From JAEUMG01 sp046349315 (lineage in GTDB: Bacteria; Pseudomonadota; Alphaproteobacteria; Rhizobiales; Aestuariivirgaceae), in NCBI GenBank assembly GCA_046349315.1, contig JAXMCQ010000023.1, forward strand, positions 27,997-91,996: DNA of 64,000 bases, written 5' to 3'. The notes under the pieces were generated by a model that did no database searches, was not told the origin of the DNA, and was given only the letters and a program-made list of their open reading frames with translations. Below, piece after piece: positions 50,699-58,466 of this stretch. The translations under genes and the position numbers were made by a program. The stretch's first letter is position 1; the number at the start of each line of letters is the position of its first letter.

Positions 50699-50812
50699 TT
50701 GCCCGCGACGAGCAAGCTAGTTCCCGGAGTGAAAAAATAATTCCTGAGAGTTGAACCCCCGAAATCCGGCTGTTAAGAGGATAGTTCCTCGGCTCTCAAA
50801 GGCGCGTCTCCC

Positions 50813-51715
50813 ATGTGCGGAATAGTCGGACTTTACCTAAAGAACAAGAAGCTGCAGCCCAAGCTTGGACAGATGTTCAAGCCGATGATCATCGAAATGA
50901 CCAATCGCGGGCCGGATTCGGCGGGTGTCGCGATCTATCGTAACCCGGTGAAGAAGGGCCAGGTGAAGTTTTCCCTCGCCCATGACGATGCAAGCTATGA
51001 CTGGAAGAAGATCGATCTTGGGCTTGAGCGCGCACTCAAATGCGATGCGACGGTCAAGAAGATCGGCAATCACTGCCTGCTTGTCACCAATGCCAAGGAG
51101 AAGTCGGTCGTCGACTGGCTGAAGGTGCACCACCCGGAAGTGCGCGTCGTCGGCTCCGGCCAGATGATCGAGATCTTCAAGGAAGTCGGCCTGCCGGAAG
51201 CCGTTTATGAGAAATTCAATCTCGACGATGCCAAGGGCACCCATGCGATCGGCCATACGCGCATGGCAACCGAGAGTGCGGTGACGACGGCCGGCTCGCA
51301 TCCTTTCGCGACCGGCGCTGATCTCTGCCTCGTCCACAACGGTTCGCTCTCGAACCACAATCGCCTGCGCGACAATCTCAAGCGCGAAGGCCTCGAATTC
51401 CAGACCGAGAATGATACCGAAGTCGCTGCCGCCTACATGACGTGGAAATTGAGGCAGGGCCGTTCGCTCAGGCAGGCGCTCGAAGACGGCATCAAGGATC
51501 TCGACGGTTTTTATACATTCTGCATCGGCACGCATGACGGCTTTGCGGTGGTGCGCGATCCGATCGCCTGCAAGCATGCGGTCCTCGCCGAGACCGACGA
51601 CTGGGTGGCGATGGCGACCGAGTATCGCGCCATTTCGCACCTGCCGGGTTCCGATGATGCGCGCATTTGGGAACCCGAGCCGCAAACGATCTATACGTGG
51701 GAAGGCCACGCATGA
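50813..51715 (+). CDS. mgsA: N-methylglutamate synthase subunit A (GlxB-like class II amidotransferase)
   Basis: A 300-residue class II glutaminase-type domain protein. Cys2 opens it (MCGIVGLYLKNKK), with MTNRGPDSAGVAIYR, IGHTRMATESAVTTAGSHPF, LVHNGSLSNHNRLRDNL and NDTEVAAAYM following, as in GltB N-terminal domains. Together with MgsB and MgsC it forms N-methylglutamate synthase, which transfers methylamine from gamma-glutamylmethylamide to 2-oxoglutarate. The stop overlaps the mgsB start (ATGA). The gene is the first of the methylamine operon and has a 153-base leader with no other gene. Confidence 0.92.
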   Translation: MCGIVGLYLKNKKLQPKLGQMFKPMIIEMTNRGPDSAGVAIYRNPVKKGQVKFSLAHDDASYDWKKIDLGLERALKCDATVKKIGNHCLLVTNAKEKSVVDWLKVHHPEVRVVGSGQMIEIFKEVGLPEAVYEKFNLDDAKGTHAIGHTRMATESAVTTAGSHPFATGADLCLVHNGSLSNHNRLRDNLKREGLEFQTENDTEVAAAYMTWKLRQGRSLRQALEDGIKDLDGFYTFCIGTHDGFAVVRDPIACKHAVLAETDDWVAMATEYRAISHLPGSDDARIWEPEPQTIYTWEGHA

Positions 51716-52395
51716 TCGAGCTTGATTTGAAAAGCGAGGGCGTGCGCGGTGTAAATTCGCGCCTGCATGCCTTGCCCAAGACCACCAATCAGCGCCACTG
51801 GATTCTGAAAAACCCACAAGGCCAGCATGCGATCGCCTGCGGGCTCGACGGGCCATTCACGGTCGAGATCAAGGGCCATGTCGGCTTTTACTGTGGCGGC
51901 ATGAACAAGGAAGCCGAGATCATTGTCCATGGCCATGCCGGCGTCGGCGTTGCCGAGAATATGATGTCGGGCCTCATCCGCGTCACCGGCAATGCGTCGG
52001 AATCGGCGGGCGCCACCGGCAATGGCGGCTTGCTCGTCATCGAAGGCGATGCCTCGTCGCGCTGCGGAATTTCGATGAAAGGCATCGATATCGTGGTCGG
52101 CGGTTCGGTCGGGCATATGTCGGCCTTCATGGCGCAGCGTGGCAATCTCGTGGTGTGCGGCGATGCCGGCGAGGCGCTCGGCGATTCGATTTATGAGGCG
52201 CGGCTCTATGTGAAGGGGCGGGCCGAAAATCTCGGCGCCGACTGCATCGAGAAGGAACTGCGCGCCGAGCATCGCGAGGATCTCGAGAAATTTTTGGAGC
52301 GCGCCAAGATCAAGGCCAAGGCGAAGGATTTCAGGCGCTATGGCTCGGCGCGGAAGCTCTACAATTTCAACATCGATCACGCCGATGCGTATTGA
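51712..52395 (+). CDS. mgsB: N-methylglutamate synthase subunit B (GlxC-like, GXGXG domain)
   Basis: A 227-residue protein equal to the C-terminal GXGXG beta-helix domain of glutamate synthase alpha. Repeating glycine-rich turns are seen in IVHGHAGVGVAENMMSGLIR, VTGNASESAGATGNGGLLVI and VGGSVGHMSAFMAQRGNLVV. It is the structural subunit linking MgsA and MgsC. Its start is coupled to mgsA. A 176-base gap, filled by a repeat, separates it from mgsC. Confidence 0.92.
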   Translation: MIELDLKSEGVRGVNSRLHALPKTTNQRHWILKNPQGQHAIACGLDGPFTVEIKGHVGFYCGGMNKEAEIIVHGHAGVGVAENMMSGLIRVTGNASESAGATGNGGLLVIEGDASSRCGISMKGIDIVVGGSVGHMSAFMAQRGNLVVCGDAGEALGDSIYEARLYVKGRAENLGADCIEKELRAEHREDLEKFLERAKIKAKAKDFRRYGSARKLYNFNIDHADAY

Positions 52396-52404
52396 TGTAG
52401 ATGT

Positions 52405-52560
52405 GTCTTCTCCCGCGTGCGGGAGAAGAAGGGGCCCCGTCGCGTTAGCGATGGGGGAGATGAGGGCGGCCACTATCCGAACCCTTCGATTTCCCCTCAC
52501 CTTCCCATTGCTTCGCAATGGGTCCCTTCCTCTCCCGCAGGCGGGAGAGGACAAGATTCG
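52405..52560. repeat. Composite palindromic repeat between mgsB and mgsC
   Basis: Two hairpin-forming segments, TTCTCCCGCGTGCGGGAGAA near 52408 and CCTCTCCCGCAGGCGGGAGAGG near 52530, flank a block with GTCGCGTTAGCGA and CCCATTGCTTCGCAATGGG. This is the 'CTCTCCCGC' repeat type common in Hyphomicrobiales, related to that at 55143-55262. Confidence 0.8.
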
Positions 52561-52571
52561 ATAGAGGCCCC

Positions 52572-53897
52572 ATGGACACAAACATCCCCCGCACGGTTCC
52601 GCGCAAGTCGGCGACCTTCGACGATTTCACGCTTTCCGAAATCAGGCGCGCCGCATCGACCGGCATCTACGACATTCGCGGCGCCGGCGCCAAGCGCAAG
52701 CTGCCGCATTTCGACGACCTCTTGTTTCTCGGCGCGTCGATGTCGCGCTATCCGCTCGAAGGCTACCGCGAGAAATGCGGCACCAATGTCGTGCTCGGCA
52801 CGCGCTTTGCGAAAAAGCCGATCGAACTCAAAATCCCCATCACCATTGCCGGCATGAGCTTCGGCTCGCTCTCGGCGCAAGCCAAGGAGGCGCTGGGCCG
52901 TGGCGCTTCGATCGCCGGCACATCGACCACGACCGGCGACGGCGGCATGACGCCGGAAGAGCGCGGGCAATCCAAGACGCTCGTCTATCAGTATCTCCCG
53001 TCGCGCTACGGCATGAACCCCGACGATCTGCGCAAGGCGGACGCGATCGAAGTCGTGGTCGGCCAGGGTGCGAAGCCCGGCGGCGGCGGCATGCTGCTCG
53101 GACAGAAGATTTCCGATCGCGTCGCGCAAATGCGCTGTCTGCCCAAGGGCATCGACCAGCGCTCGGCCTGCCGGCATCCCGACTGGACCGGCCCTGACGA
53201 TCTCGAAATCAAGATCCAGGAGCTGCGCGAGATCACCAATTGGGAAAAGCCGATCTTCATCAAGGTTGGCGGCGCCCGGCCGTTTTACGACGTGGCGTTG
53301 TCGGTGAAGGCGGGTGCTGATGTGGTGGTCGTCGACGGCATGCAGGGCGGTACGGCGGCCACGCAGGAGGTCTTCATCGAACATGTCGGCCAGCCGACGC
53401 TTGCCTGTATCCGTCCGGCCGTTGCGGCACTCCAGGAACTCGGCATGCATCGCAAGGTACAGCTCATCGTGTCGGGCGGCATTCGCAATGGCGCCGATGT
53501 CGCGAAAGCCCTGGCGCTTGGCGCAGATGCGGTGTCGATCGGCACGGCAGCCTTGGTGGCGCTCGGCGACAATGATCCGCGCTGGGAGGCCGAATATGAG
53601 AAGCTCGGCTCGACAGCGGGTGCCTATGACGACTGGCATGAAGGCCGCGATCCCGCCGGCATCACCACGCAGGACCCGGAGCTTGCCAAGCGGCTTGATC
53701 CGGTGCTCGCCGGCAGGCGCCTTGCCAACTACCTCAAAGTCATGACACTGGAAGCGCAAACCATTGCGCGTGCCTGCGGCAAGAGCCATGTCCATAATCT
53801 CGAGCCCGAGGATCTGGTGGCGCTCACCGTAGAGGCGGCTGCGATGGCACAGGTGCCTTTGGCCGGGACAAGCTGGATCCCGGGAAAGAATGGGTGA
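52572..53897 (+). CDS. mgsC: N-methylglutamate synthase subunit C (GlxD-like, FMN-binding GltB domain)
   Basis: A 441-residue glutamate-synthase-like FMN/Fe-S domain. Family stretches include ITIAGMSFGSLSAQAKEALG, VGQGAKPGGGGMLLGQKISD, RSACRHPDWTGPDDLEIKI, FIKVGGARPFYDVALSVKAG, VVDGMQGGTAATQEVFIEHV and LIVSGGIRNGADVAKALALG. It performs the 2-oxoglutarate amination step with reduced FMN. The start at 52572 gives the family N-terminus; the repeat unit lies just upstream. It is transcribed with mgsAB. Confidence 0.93.
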   Translation: MDTNIPRTVPRKSATFDDFTLSEIRRAASTGIYDIRGAGAKRKLPHFDDLLFLGASMSRYPLEGYREKCGTNVVLGTRFAKKPIELKIPITIAGMSFGSLSAQAKEALGRGASIAGTSTTTGDGGMTPEERGQSKTLVYQYLPSRYGMNPDDLRKADAIEVVVGQGAKPGGGGMLLGQKISDRVAQMRCLPKGIDQRSACRHPDWTGPDDLEIKIQELREITNWEKPIFIKVGGARPFYDVALSVKAGADVVVVDGMQGGTAATQEVFIEHVGQPTLACIRPAVAALQELGMHRKVQLIVSGGIRNGADVAKALALGADAVSIGTAALVALGDNDPRWEAEYEKLGSTAGAYDDWHEGRDPAGITTQDPELAKRLDPVLAGRRLANYLKVMTLEAQTIARACGKSHVHNLEPEDLVALTVEAAAMAQVPLAGTSWIPGKNG

Positions 53898-53917
53898 CGC
53901 CAGTGGGTGATAGAACC

Positions 53918-54030
53918 CTCATCCTGAGGTGCTCGGCGCGGAGCGTCGAGCCTCGAAGGATGACTTGCGGCAAGGTATTGCAGGCTGCCATGGTTCGAGG
54001 CCCGCTGCGCGGGCACCTCACCATGAGGTC
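53918..54030. repeat. Family B repeat pair between mgsC and osmC
   Basis: CATCCTGAGGTGCTCGGCGC and CGAGCCTCGAAGGATGA form one palindromic unit, and TTCGAGGCCCGCTGCGCGGG with CACCTCACCATGAGGT a second; the latter matches 2361-2399. It resembles the dispersed 'CATCCTGAGG' elements of Bradyrhizobium and relatives. Confidence 0.8.
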
Positions 54031-54055
54031 GGTGTAGAAGACGAAGAGGTATTTC

Positions 54056-54520
54056 GTGGCGAAGTATAATGCGAAGATAACATGGCAACGGGGAACGCAG
54101 AAGTTCACCGACATGAAGTTCGTGCGCGATCACGAATGGGCGTTCGACGGCGGAACCAAGGTCAAGGGAACCGCATCGCCGCATGTCGTGCCGCCGCCAA
54201 TGACCGACCTCGCTGCCGTCGATCCGGAAGAGGCGTTCGTCGCGAGTCTCTCGAGCTGCCACATGCTGACCTTCCTGTTCTTCGCGGCGCGCAAGGGTTT
54301 CACGATCGATAGCTATGTCGACGATGCCGAAGGGACTCTCGCCAAGAATGCCAAAGGCAAAATGGCGATGACTGAAGTCGTGCTGCATCCGAAGATCGCC
54401 TTTTCGGGCGACAAGCAGCCCTCGGCCGCCGATCTCGATCAGTTGCACCACCAGGCGCATGAGGAATGCTACATCGCCAATTCGGTGACGACGAACGTCA
54501 GAGTTGAGCCGGTGTCGTGA
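54056..54520 (+). CDS. OsmC-family peroxiredoxin-like protein
   Basis: A 154-residue OsmC/Ohr-fold protein. The two reactive cysteines are in SLSSCHMLTFLFFAARKG and EECYIANSV, so thiol peroxidase activity is likely. The start is GTG (VAKYNAKITW). It lies between mgsC and a LysE exporter and overlaps the latter by four bases, placing an oxidant-defence gene inside the methylamine operon. It may counter peroxide or reactive products formed by the flavoenzymes; that is inference. Confidence 0.9.
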   Translation: MAKYNAKITWQRGTQKFTDMKFVRDHEWAFDGGTKVKGTASPHVVPPPMTDLAAVDPEEAFVASLSSCHMLTFLFFAARKGFTIDSYVDDAEGTLAKNAKGKMAMTEVVLHPKIAFSGDKQPSAADLDQLHHQAHEECYIANSVTTNVRVEPVS

Positions 54521-55128
54521 CGCTTTCAGCACTTCTCATTTTCGCCGGAGCATTGCTGGTGGCGGCGGGTTCGCCCGGTCCCAGCATTGCGGCTCTCGTT
54601 GCCCGTGTGATCAGCCGCGGTTACCGCAGCGTCTTGCCGTTTCTTGCCGCCATGTGGATCGGGGAAGCGATCTGGCTTTGCCTTGCTGCGAGCGGTGCAA
54701 GCTATATCGCGCAAAGCTTCAATACCATCTTCGTGATCCTCAAATATCTGGGCGTCGCCTATCTTCTTTATCTGGCGTGGAAGATGTGGACGGCACCGGC
54801 CGTCGTGAAGGAAGGCGATCTGCCGACGGAAGATTCGCCCTGGCGATTGTTCCTGACAGGCATGGCGATCACGCTTGGCAATCCAAAGATCATGGTGTTC
54901 TACCTGGCGCTGCTCCCATCCCTGATCGATCTGTCAGGTATCACCGTGCTTGGTATTGCCGAACTCGTTGCGGTTATGATGCTGGTGCTGATCACCGTCG
55001 ATCTGGCGTGGGTAGTCGCCGCCGCACAGGCGCGCCGCTGGCTCAAATCCTCGCGTGCCATGCGCATCGCCAACCGCGTGAGTGCTACGGCGATGGGCGG
55101 TGCGGCGATCGCGATTGCGACGAAATGA
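54517..55128 (+). CDS. LysE/RhtB-family exporter within the methylamine cluster
   Basis: A 203-residue membrane protein with about six helices; GSPGPSIAALVARVISRGYR and KYLGVAYLLYLAWKMWTAP are family marks, and GNPKIMVFYLALLPSLIDLS the second half. The start is GTG, overlapping osmC. Located between mgsC and gmaS, it could export N-methylated glutamate, gamma-glutamylmethylamide or excess amino acid. No direct evidence on substrate. Confidence 0.88.
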   Translation: MTLSALLIFAGALLVAAGSPGPSIAALVARVISRGYRSVLPFLAAMWIGEAIWLCLAASGASYIAQSFNTIFVILKYLGVAYLLYLAWKMWTAPAVVKEGDLPTEDSPWRLFLTGMAITLGNPKIMVFYLALLPSLIDLSGITVLGIAELVAVMMLVLITVDLAWVVAAAQARRWLKSSRAMRIANRVSATAMGGAAIAIATK

Positions 55129-55142
55129 TCAGCGCAGAGATA

Positions 55143-55262
55143 AACCCCCTTCTCCCCTTGCGGGAGAAGGTGGCGAGGGCAAAGCCCGAGCCGGATGAGG
55201 TACCCCTCACCCGCCCCGGATCAAGTCCGGGGCACCCTCTCCCGCAAGGGGAGAGGGAAGAG
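55143..55262. repeat. 'CTCTCCCGC' type repeat upstream of gmaS
   Basis: CTTCTCCCCTTGCGGGAGAAGG near 55148 and CCCTCTCCCGCAAGGGGAGAGG near 55238 are hairpins that flank a further palindrome CGCCCCGGATCAAGTCCGGGG-like segment. It is related to the element at 52405-52560. Confidence 0.8.
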
Positions 55263-55296
55263 AATTCAATAAGAGATACTCAGGGAGACGACGGGA

Positions 55297-56601
55297 ATGA
55301 GCGAACTTGCCAAATATGCCAAGGACAGGAACATCAAGTTCTTCCTGTTCAATTTCACCGACCTGTTCGGGACGCAGCGCGCCAAGCTCGTGCCGGCGCA
55401 GGCCGCGGCCAAGATGCAGAAGGCGGGCGCGGGATTTGCGGGCTTCGCGACCTGGCTCGACCAGACGCCGGCGCATCCCGATCTTCTCGTCATGCCCGAT
55501 CCTAATTCTATCATCCCTTTGCCGTGGCGGCCTGAGGTTGCGTGGGTAGCGGGCGATCCGTGGATGGATGGCAAGCCGCTCTCCCAGGCACCGCGCCTCG
55601 CACTCAAAGAGCTCGTCGCCAAGGCTGAAAAGCGGAATCTCAAACTCATGGCTGGCGTTGAGCCCGAATTCCATCTCACCAACGCCGATGGCAGTGCGGT
55701 GTCCGATCCGCGCGATACGCAGGAGAAGCCCTGCTACGACCAGGCGGCGATCATGCGCCGCCTAGATGTCATCGCCGAAATCACCGGCACGATGATCGAG
55801 CTCGGCTGGGGGCCCTATCAGAACGACCATGAAGACGCGAACGGCCAGTTCGAGATCAACTGGAATTTCAACGACGCACTAACCACCGCCGACCAGCTCG
55901 CCTTCTTCAAATTCATGGTGAAGTCGATCGCCGAGAAGCACGGGCTTAGGGCTACCTTCATGCCCAAGCCGTTCATCAACCTCACCGGCAATGGCTGCCA
56001 TGTGCATTTGTCCGTCTGGGACGGTACGGGAAAGAAGAACCTGTTCCATGATGCCAAGGGCGATCTTGGTCTCTCGCCAATGGCCTATCAGTTCTTGGGC
56101 GGCCTCATCCATCATGCCGATTCGCTGGTCGCGATCACCAATCCGACAGTCAACTCCTATAAGCGCATCAATGCGCCGCGAACGCTTTCGGGCGCGACCT
56201 GGTCGCCCAATACCGTCACCTTCGGCGGCAATAACCGCACCCATATGGTGCGCGTGCCGGATGAGGGCCGCATCGAGTTCCGCCTGCCGGATGGTGCCGC
56301 CAATCCATACCTCATGATGGCGGGGATCCTGGTCGCCGGCCTGCACGGGCTCGATGAAAAGATGGACCCGGGAAAGCGGCTCGACATCGACATGTATGCC
56401 GAGGGCCACAAGGTGAAGGGCGCGAAGAAACTGCCGCTCAACCTTCTCGATGCGATCCGCAATTTCGAGAAAGACAAGTACCTGCGCGACGGGCTCGGGG
56501 CGGATGTGTCGGATGCCTATATCAAGCTCAAGACCAATGACTGGAACCAGTATTGCCGGCACCTTACCCAATGGGAGCGGGATACGACGCTGGATTGCTA
56601 A
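55297..56601 (+). CDS. gmaS: Gamma-glutamylmethylamide synthetase (glutamine synthetase type III-like)
   Basis: A 434-residue member of the glutamine synthetase superfamily, type III/GlnT branch. Catalytic-domain stretches are KLMAGVEPEFHLTNADGSAV, YQNDHEDANGQFEINWNFND, ATFMPKPFINLTGNGCHVHL (metal and ammonia site His), VNSYKRINAPRT and EFRLPDGAANPYLMMAGILV. In methylotrophs this type joins methylamine to glutamate using ATP. Placement between mgsC and mgdA supports gmaS over plain glutamine synthetase. The ATG has GGGAGACGACGG before it. No adenylylation-site Tyr motif of GSI is seen at the C-terminus. Confidence 0.9.
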   Translation: MSELAKYAKDRNIKFFLFNFTDLFGTQRAKLVPAQAAAKMQKAGAGFAGFATWLDQTPAHPDLLVMPDPNSIIPLPWRPEVAWVAGDPWMDGKPLSQAPRLALKELVAKAEKRNLKLMAGVEPEFHLTNADGSAVSDPRDTQEKPCYDQAAIMRRLDVIAEITGTMIELGWGPYQNDHEDANGQFEINWNFNDALTTADQLAFFKFMVKSIAEKHGLRATFMPKPFINLTGNGCHVHLSVWDGTGKKNLFHDAKGDLGLSPMAYQFLGGLIHHADSLVAITNPTVNSYKRINAPRTLSGATWSPNTVTFGGNNRTHMVRVPDEGRIEFRLPDGAANPYLMMAGILVAGLHGLDEKMDPGKRLDIDMYAEGHKVKGAKKLPLNLLDAIRNFEKDKYLRDGLGADVSDAYIKLKTNDWNQYCRHLTQWERDTTLDC

Positions 56602-56608
56602 GCTTACT

Positions 56609-56704
56609 GGTCATCCCGGCGAAAGCCGGGACCCATCTTGCCGAGCAATGATTGCTGACAGCCTTGGCGCTGATAGTTGGGTCCCGGCTTTCGCCGGGAT
56701 GACG
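56609..56704. repeat. Paired family A palindromes between gmaS and mgdA
   Basis: Two family A elements in opposite orientation (56609-56637 and 56678-56704). The inner segment GCTGATAGTTGGGTCCCGG also occurs in the pair at 58076-58172, so the two pairs are copies of one composite unit. Confidence 0.85.
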
Positions 56705-56749
56705 AAAGAGCGAGGGAAATTCACCCCTACACAGGCCCCCTCCACTGGT

Positions 56750-56783
56750 CTAGAAATGGTTCAAATCGGCCTAGAATTGGTTC
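56750..56783. promoter_or_regulatory. Two direct repeats 21 bp apart upstream of mgdA
   Basis: CTAGAAATGGTTC (56750-56762) and CTAGAATTGGTTC (56771-56783) differ in one base and start 21 bp apart, two helical turns, so a dimeric or tetrameric regulator could bind one DNA face. Each contains GAA-N4-TTC when read on the minus strand, as does the site at 16243-16259. The second copy ends 13 bases before the mgdA ATG, so binding could repress. Confidence 0.5.
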
Positions 56784-56796
56784 CAAGACCGTCCCA

Positions 56797-58047
56797 ATGA
56801 AATATTCCGTCTTCTCCCTCCTGAAAAATTCCTTCTCGGGCCACAAGCACTGGACGCCGGCCTGGCGTAATCCGGAGCCGAAGAAGGACTACGACATCAT
56901 CATCGTCGGCGGCGGCGGTCATGGGCTGTCGACTGCCTATTACCTTGCCAAGGAACACCGTCTCACCAATGTCGCGGTGCTCGAGAAAGGCTGGCTCGGC
57001 TCCGGCAATATCGGCCGCAACACGACGATCATCCGCTCGAACTACATGCTGCCGGGCAACAATCCCTTCTACGAATGGTCGATGAAGCTTTGGGAAGGGC
57101 TCGAGCAGGATTTCAACTTCAACGCCATGGTGTCGCAGCGTGGCGTGCTCAATCTCTTCCATACCGATCCGCAGCGCGACGCCTTTGCGCGGCGCGGCAA
57201 TGCCATGCGGATCGACGACGTCGATGCCGAGATCCTCGATCGCGAAGCGGTGCGCGAGATGGTGCCGTTCCTTGATTTCGACAATGCGCGTTTTCCGGTG
57301 AAAGGTGGGCTGTTGCAGCGGCGCGGTGGCACGGTGCGCCATGACGCGGTCGCCTGGGGTTATGCGCGGGGGGCCGACAGCCGCGGTGTCGACATCATCC
57401 AGAATTGCGAAGTGACCGGCATCCGAATCGAGAACGGCCAAGTCAAGGGTGTCGACACAACCAAGGGCTTCATCGGCTGCAAGAAGCTCGGCCTGGCAGC
57501 CGCCGGCAATTCATCGGAAGTGGCCGCCATGGCGGGCATGAAACTGCCGATCGAGAGCCACGTGCTGCAGGCCTTCGTGTCGGAGGGCCTCAAACCCTAT
57601 ATCGACCAGGTCGTCACCTTCGGTGCCGGGCATTTCTACGTCTCGCAATCGGATAAGGGCGGCCTCGTCTTCGGCGGCGATCTCGACGGGTACAACTCTT
57701 ACGCGCGGCGCGGCAATCTGCCGATGGTCGAGCATGTGATCGAAGCCGGCGTTGCGATGATCCCCGGCCTCTCGCGGGTGCGCGTCTTGCGCTCCTGGGG
57801 CGGCATCATGGACATGTCGATGGACGGTTCGCCGATCATCGACAAGACCCATATTGACGGGTTCTATCTCAATACCGGCTGGTGCTATGGCGGCTTCAAG
57901 GCGACGCCCGCCTCCGGCTGGTGCTTCGCCCATACGATCGCCAAGAACGAACCGCACAAGCTCAACGCCGCCTATCGTCTCGACCGCTTCCGCCGCGGTT
58001 ACATGATCGACGAAAAAGGCCAGGGCGCCACGCCGAATTTGCATTGA
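56797..58047 (+). CDS. mgdA: N-methylglutamate dehydrogenase subunit A (sarcosine oxidase beta-like)
   Basis: A 416-residue FAD-dependent oxidoreductase of the DAO/SoxB family. The dinucleotide-binding motif is DIIIVGGGGHGLSTAYYLAK (~31-50); NIGRNTTIIRSNYMLPGNNP and GWCYGGFKATPASGWCFAH are typical of SoxB. It oxidises the N-methyl group of N-methylglutamate. The start at 56797 gives the family N-terminus MKYSVFSLLKNSFSGHKHWT; the open frame runs further upstream only through a repeat. Sarcosine oxidase is the alternative, but the mgs and gmaS neighbours favour N-methylglutamate. Confidence 0.92.
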   Translation: MKYSVFSLLKNSFSGHKHWTPAWRNPEPKKDYDIIIVGGGGHGLSTAYYLAKEHRLTNVAVLEKGWLGSGNIGRNTTIIRSNYMLPGNNPFYEWSMKLWEGLEQDFNFNAMVSQRGVLNLFHTDPQRDAFARRGNAMRIDDVDAEILDREAVREMVPFLDFDNARFPVKGGLLQRRGGTVRHDAVAWGYARGADSRGVDIIQNCEVTGIRIENGQVKGVDTTKGFIGCKKLGLAAAGNSSEVAAMAGMKLPIESHVLQAFVSEGLKPYIDQVVTFGAGHFYVSQSDKGGLVFGGDLDGYNSYARRGNLPMVEHVIEAGVAMIPGLSRVRVLRSWGGIMDMSMDGSPIIDKTHIDGFYLNTGWCYGGFKATPASGWCFAHTIAKNEPHKLNAAYRLDRFRRGYMIDEKGQGATPNLH

Positions 58048-58075
58048 GATGGGGATGGACCGCTCATGCACTCTT

Positions 58076-58172
58076 CGTCATCCCGGCGAAAGCCGGGACC
58101 CATGTCAAAGGGTGACGAATGTCGGGAGTCTTAACGCTGATAGTTGGGTCCCGGCTTTCGCCGGGATGACGG
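58076..58172. repeat. Paired family A palindromes between mgdA and mgdB
   Basis: Opposed family A elements (58076-58103 and 58146-58172) with the inner GCTGATAGTTGGGTCCCGG shared with 56609-56704. It separates two subunit genes of one enzyme complex. Confidence 0.85.
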
Positions 58173-58181
58173 AATGAAACG

Positions 58182-58466
58182 ATGCTGATCAAATGTCCCC
58201 ATTGCGGTTCGCGGCCGTCGGAGGAATTCACCTATCTCGGCGATGCGTCAGTGAAGCGGCCGAACTCCACCGATCCTGCGACCATGGATCAATGGTTCGA
58301 CTATGTATATTTGCGCGACAATCCCAAGGGCCGCATGCACGAATACTGGCATCATACCGGCGGTTGCCGCTCGTGGCTCGTTGTCGATCGCAATACTCTG
58401 ACACATGAGATCCTCGGCGCGATGACGGCGCGCGAATGGGCCAAGCGCCAGGGAGCCAAATCATGA
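58182..58466 (+). CDS. mgdB: N-methylglutamate dehydrogenase subunit B (sarcosine oxidase delta-like)
   Basis: A 94-residue SoxD-type subunit. The zinc site is built from CPHCGSRPSEEF near the N-terminus and later His/Cys residues in EYWHHTGGCRSWLVVDR. The small subunit is structural in heterotetrameric sarcosine oxidase. Its stop overlaps the mgdC start by four bases (ATGA). Length is normal for the family. Confidence 0.93.
   Translation: MLIKCPHCGSRPSEEFTYLGDASVKRPNSTDPATMDQWFDYVYLRDNPKGRMHEYWHHTGGCRSWLVVDRNTLTHEILGAMTAREWAKRQGAKS

Noticed and set aside
55143..55262. Possible transcription terminator between the LysE gene and gmaS
   Set aside because: The hairpins are members of a dispersed repeat family and are not followed by a T-run.
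188..58172. Family A palindromes considered as a CRISPR array
   Set aside because: They are scattered singly or in opposed pairs over the whole window with no regular spacers and no cas genes.
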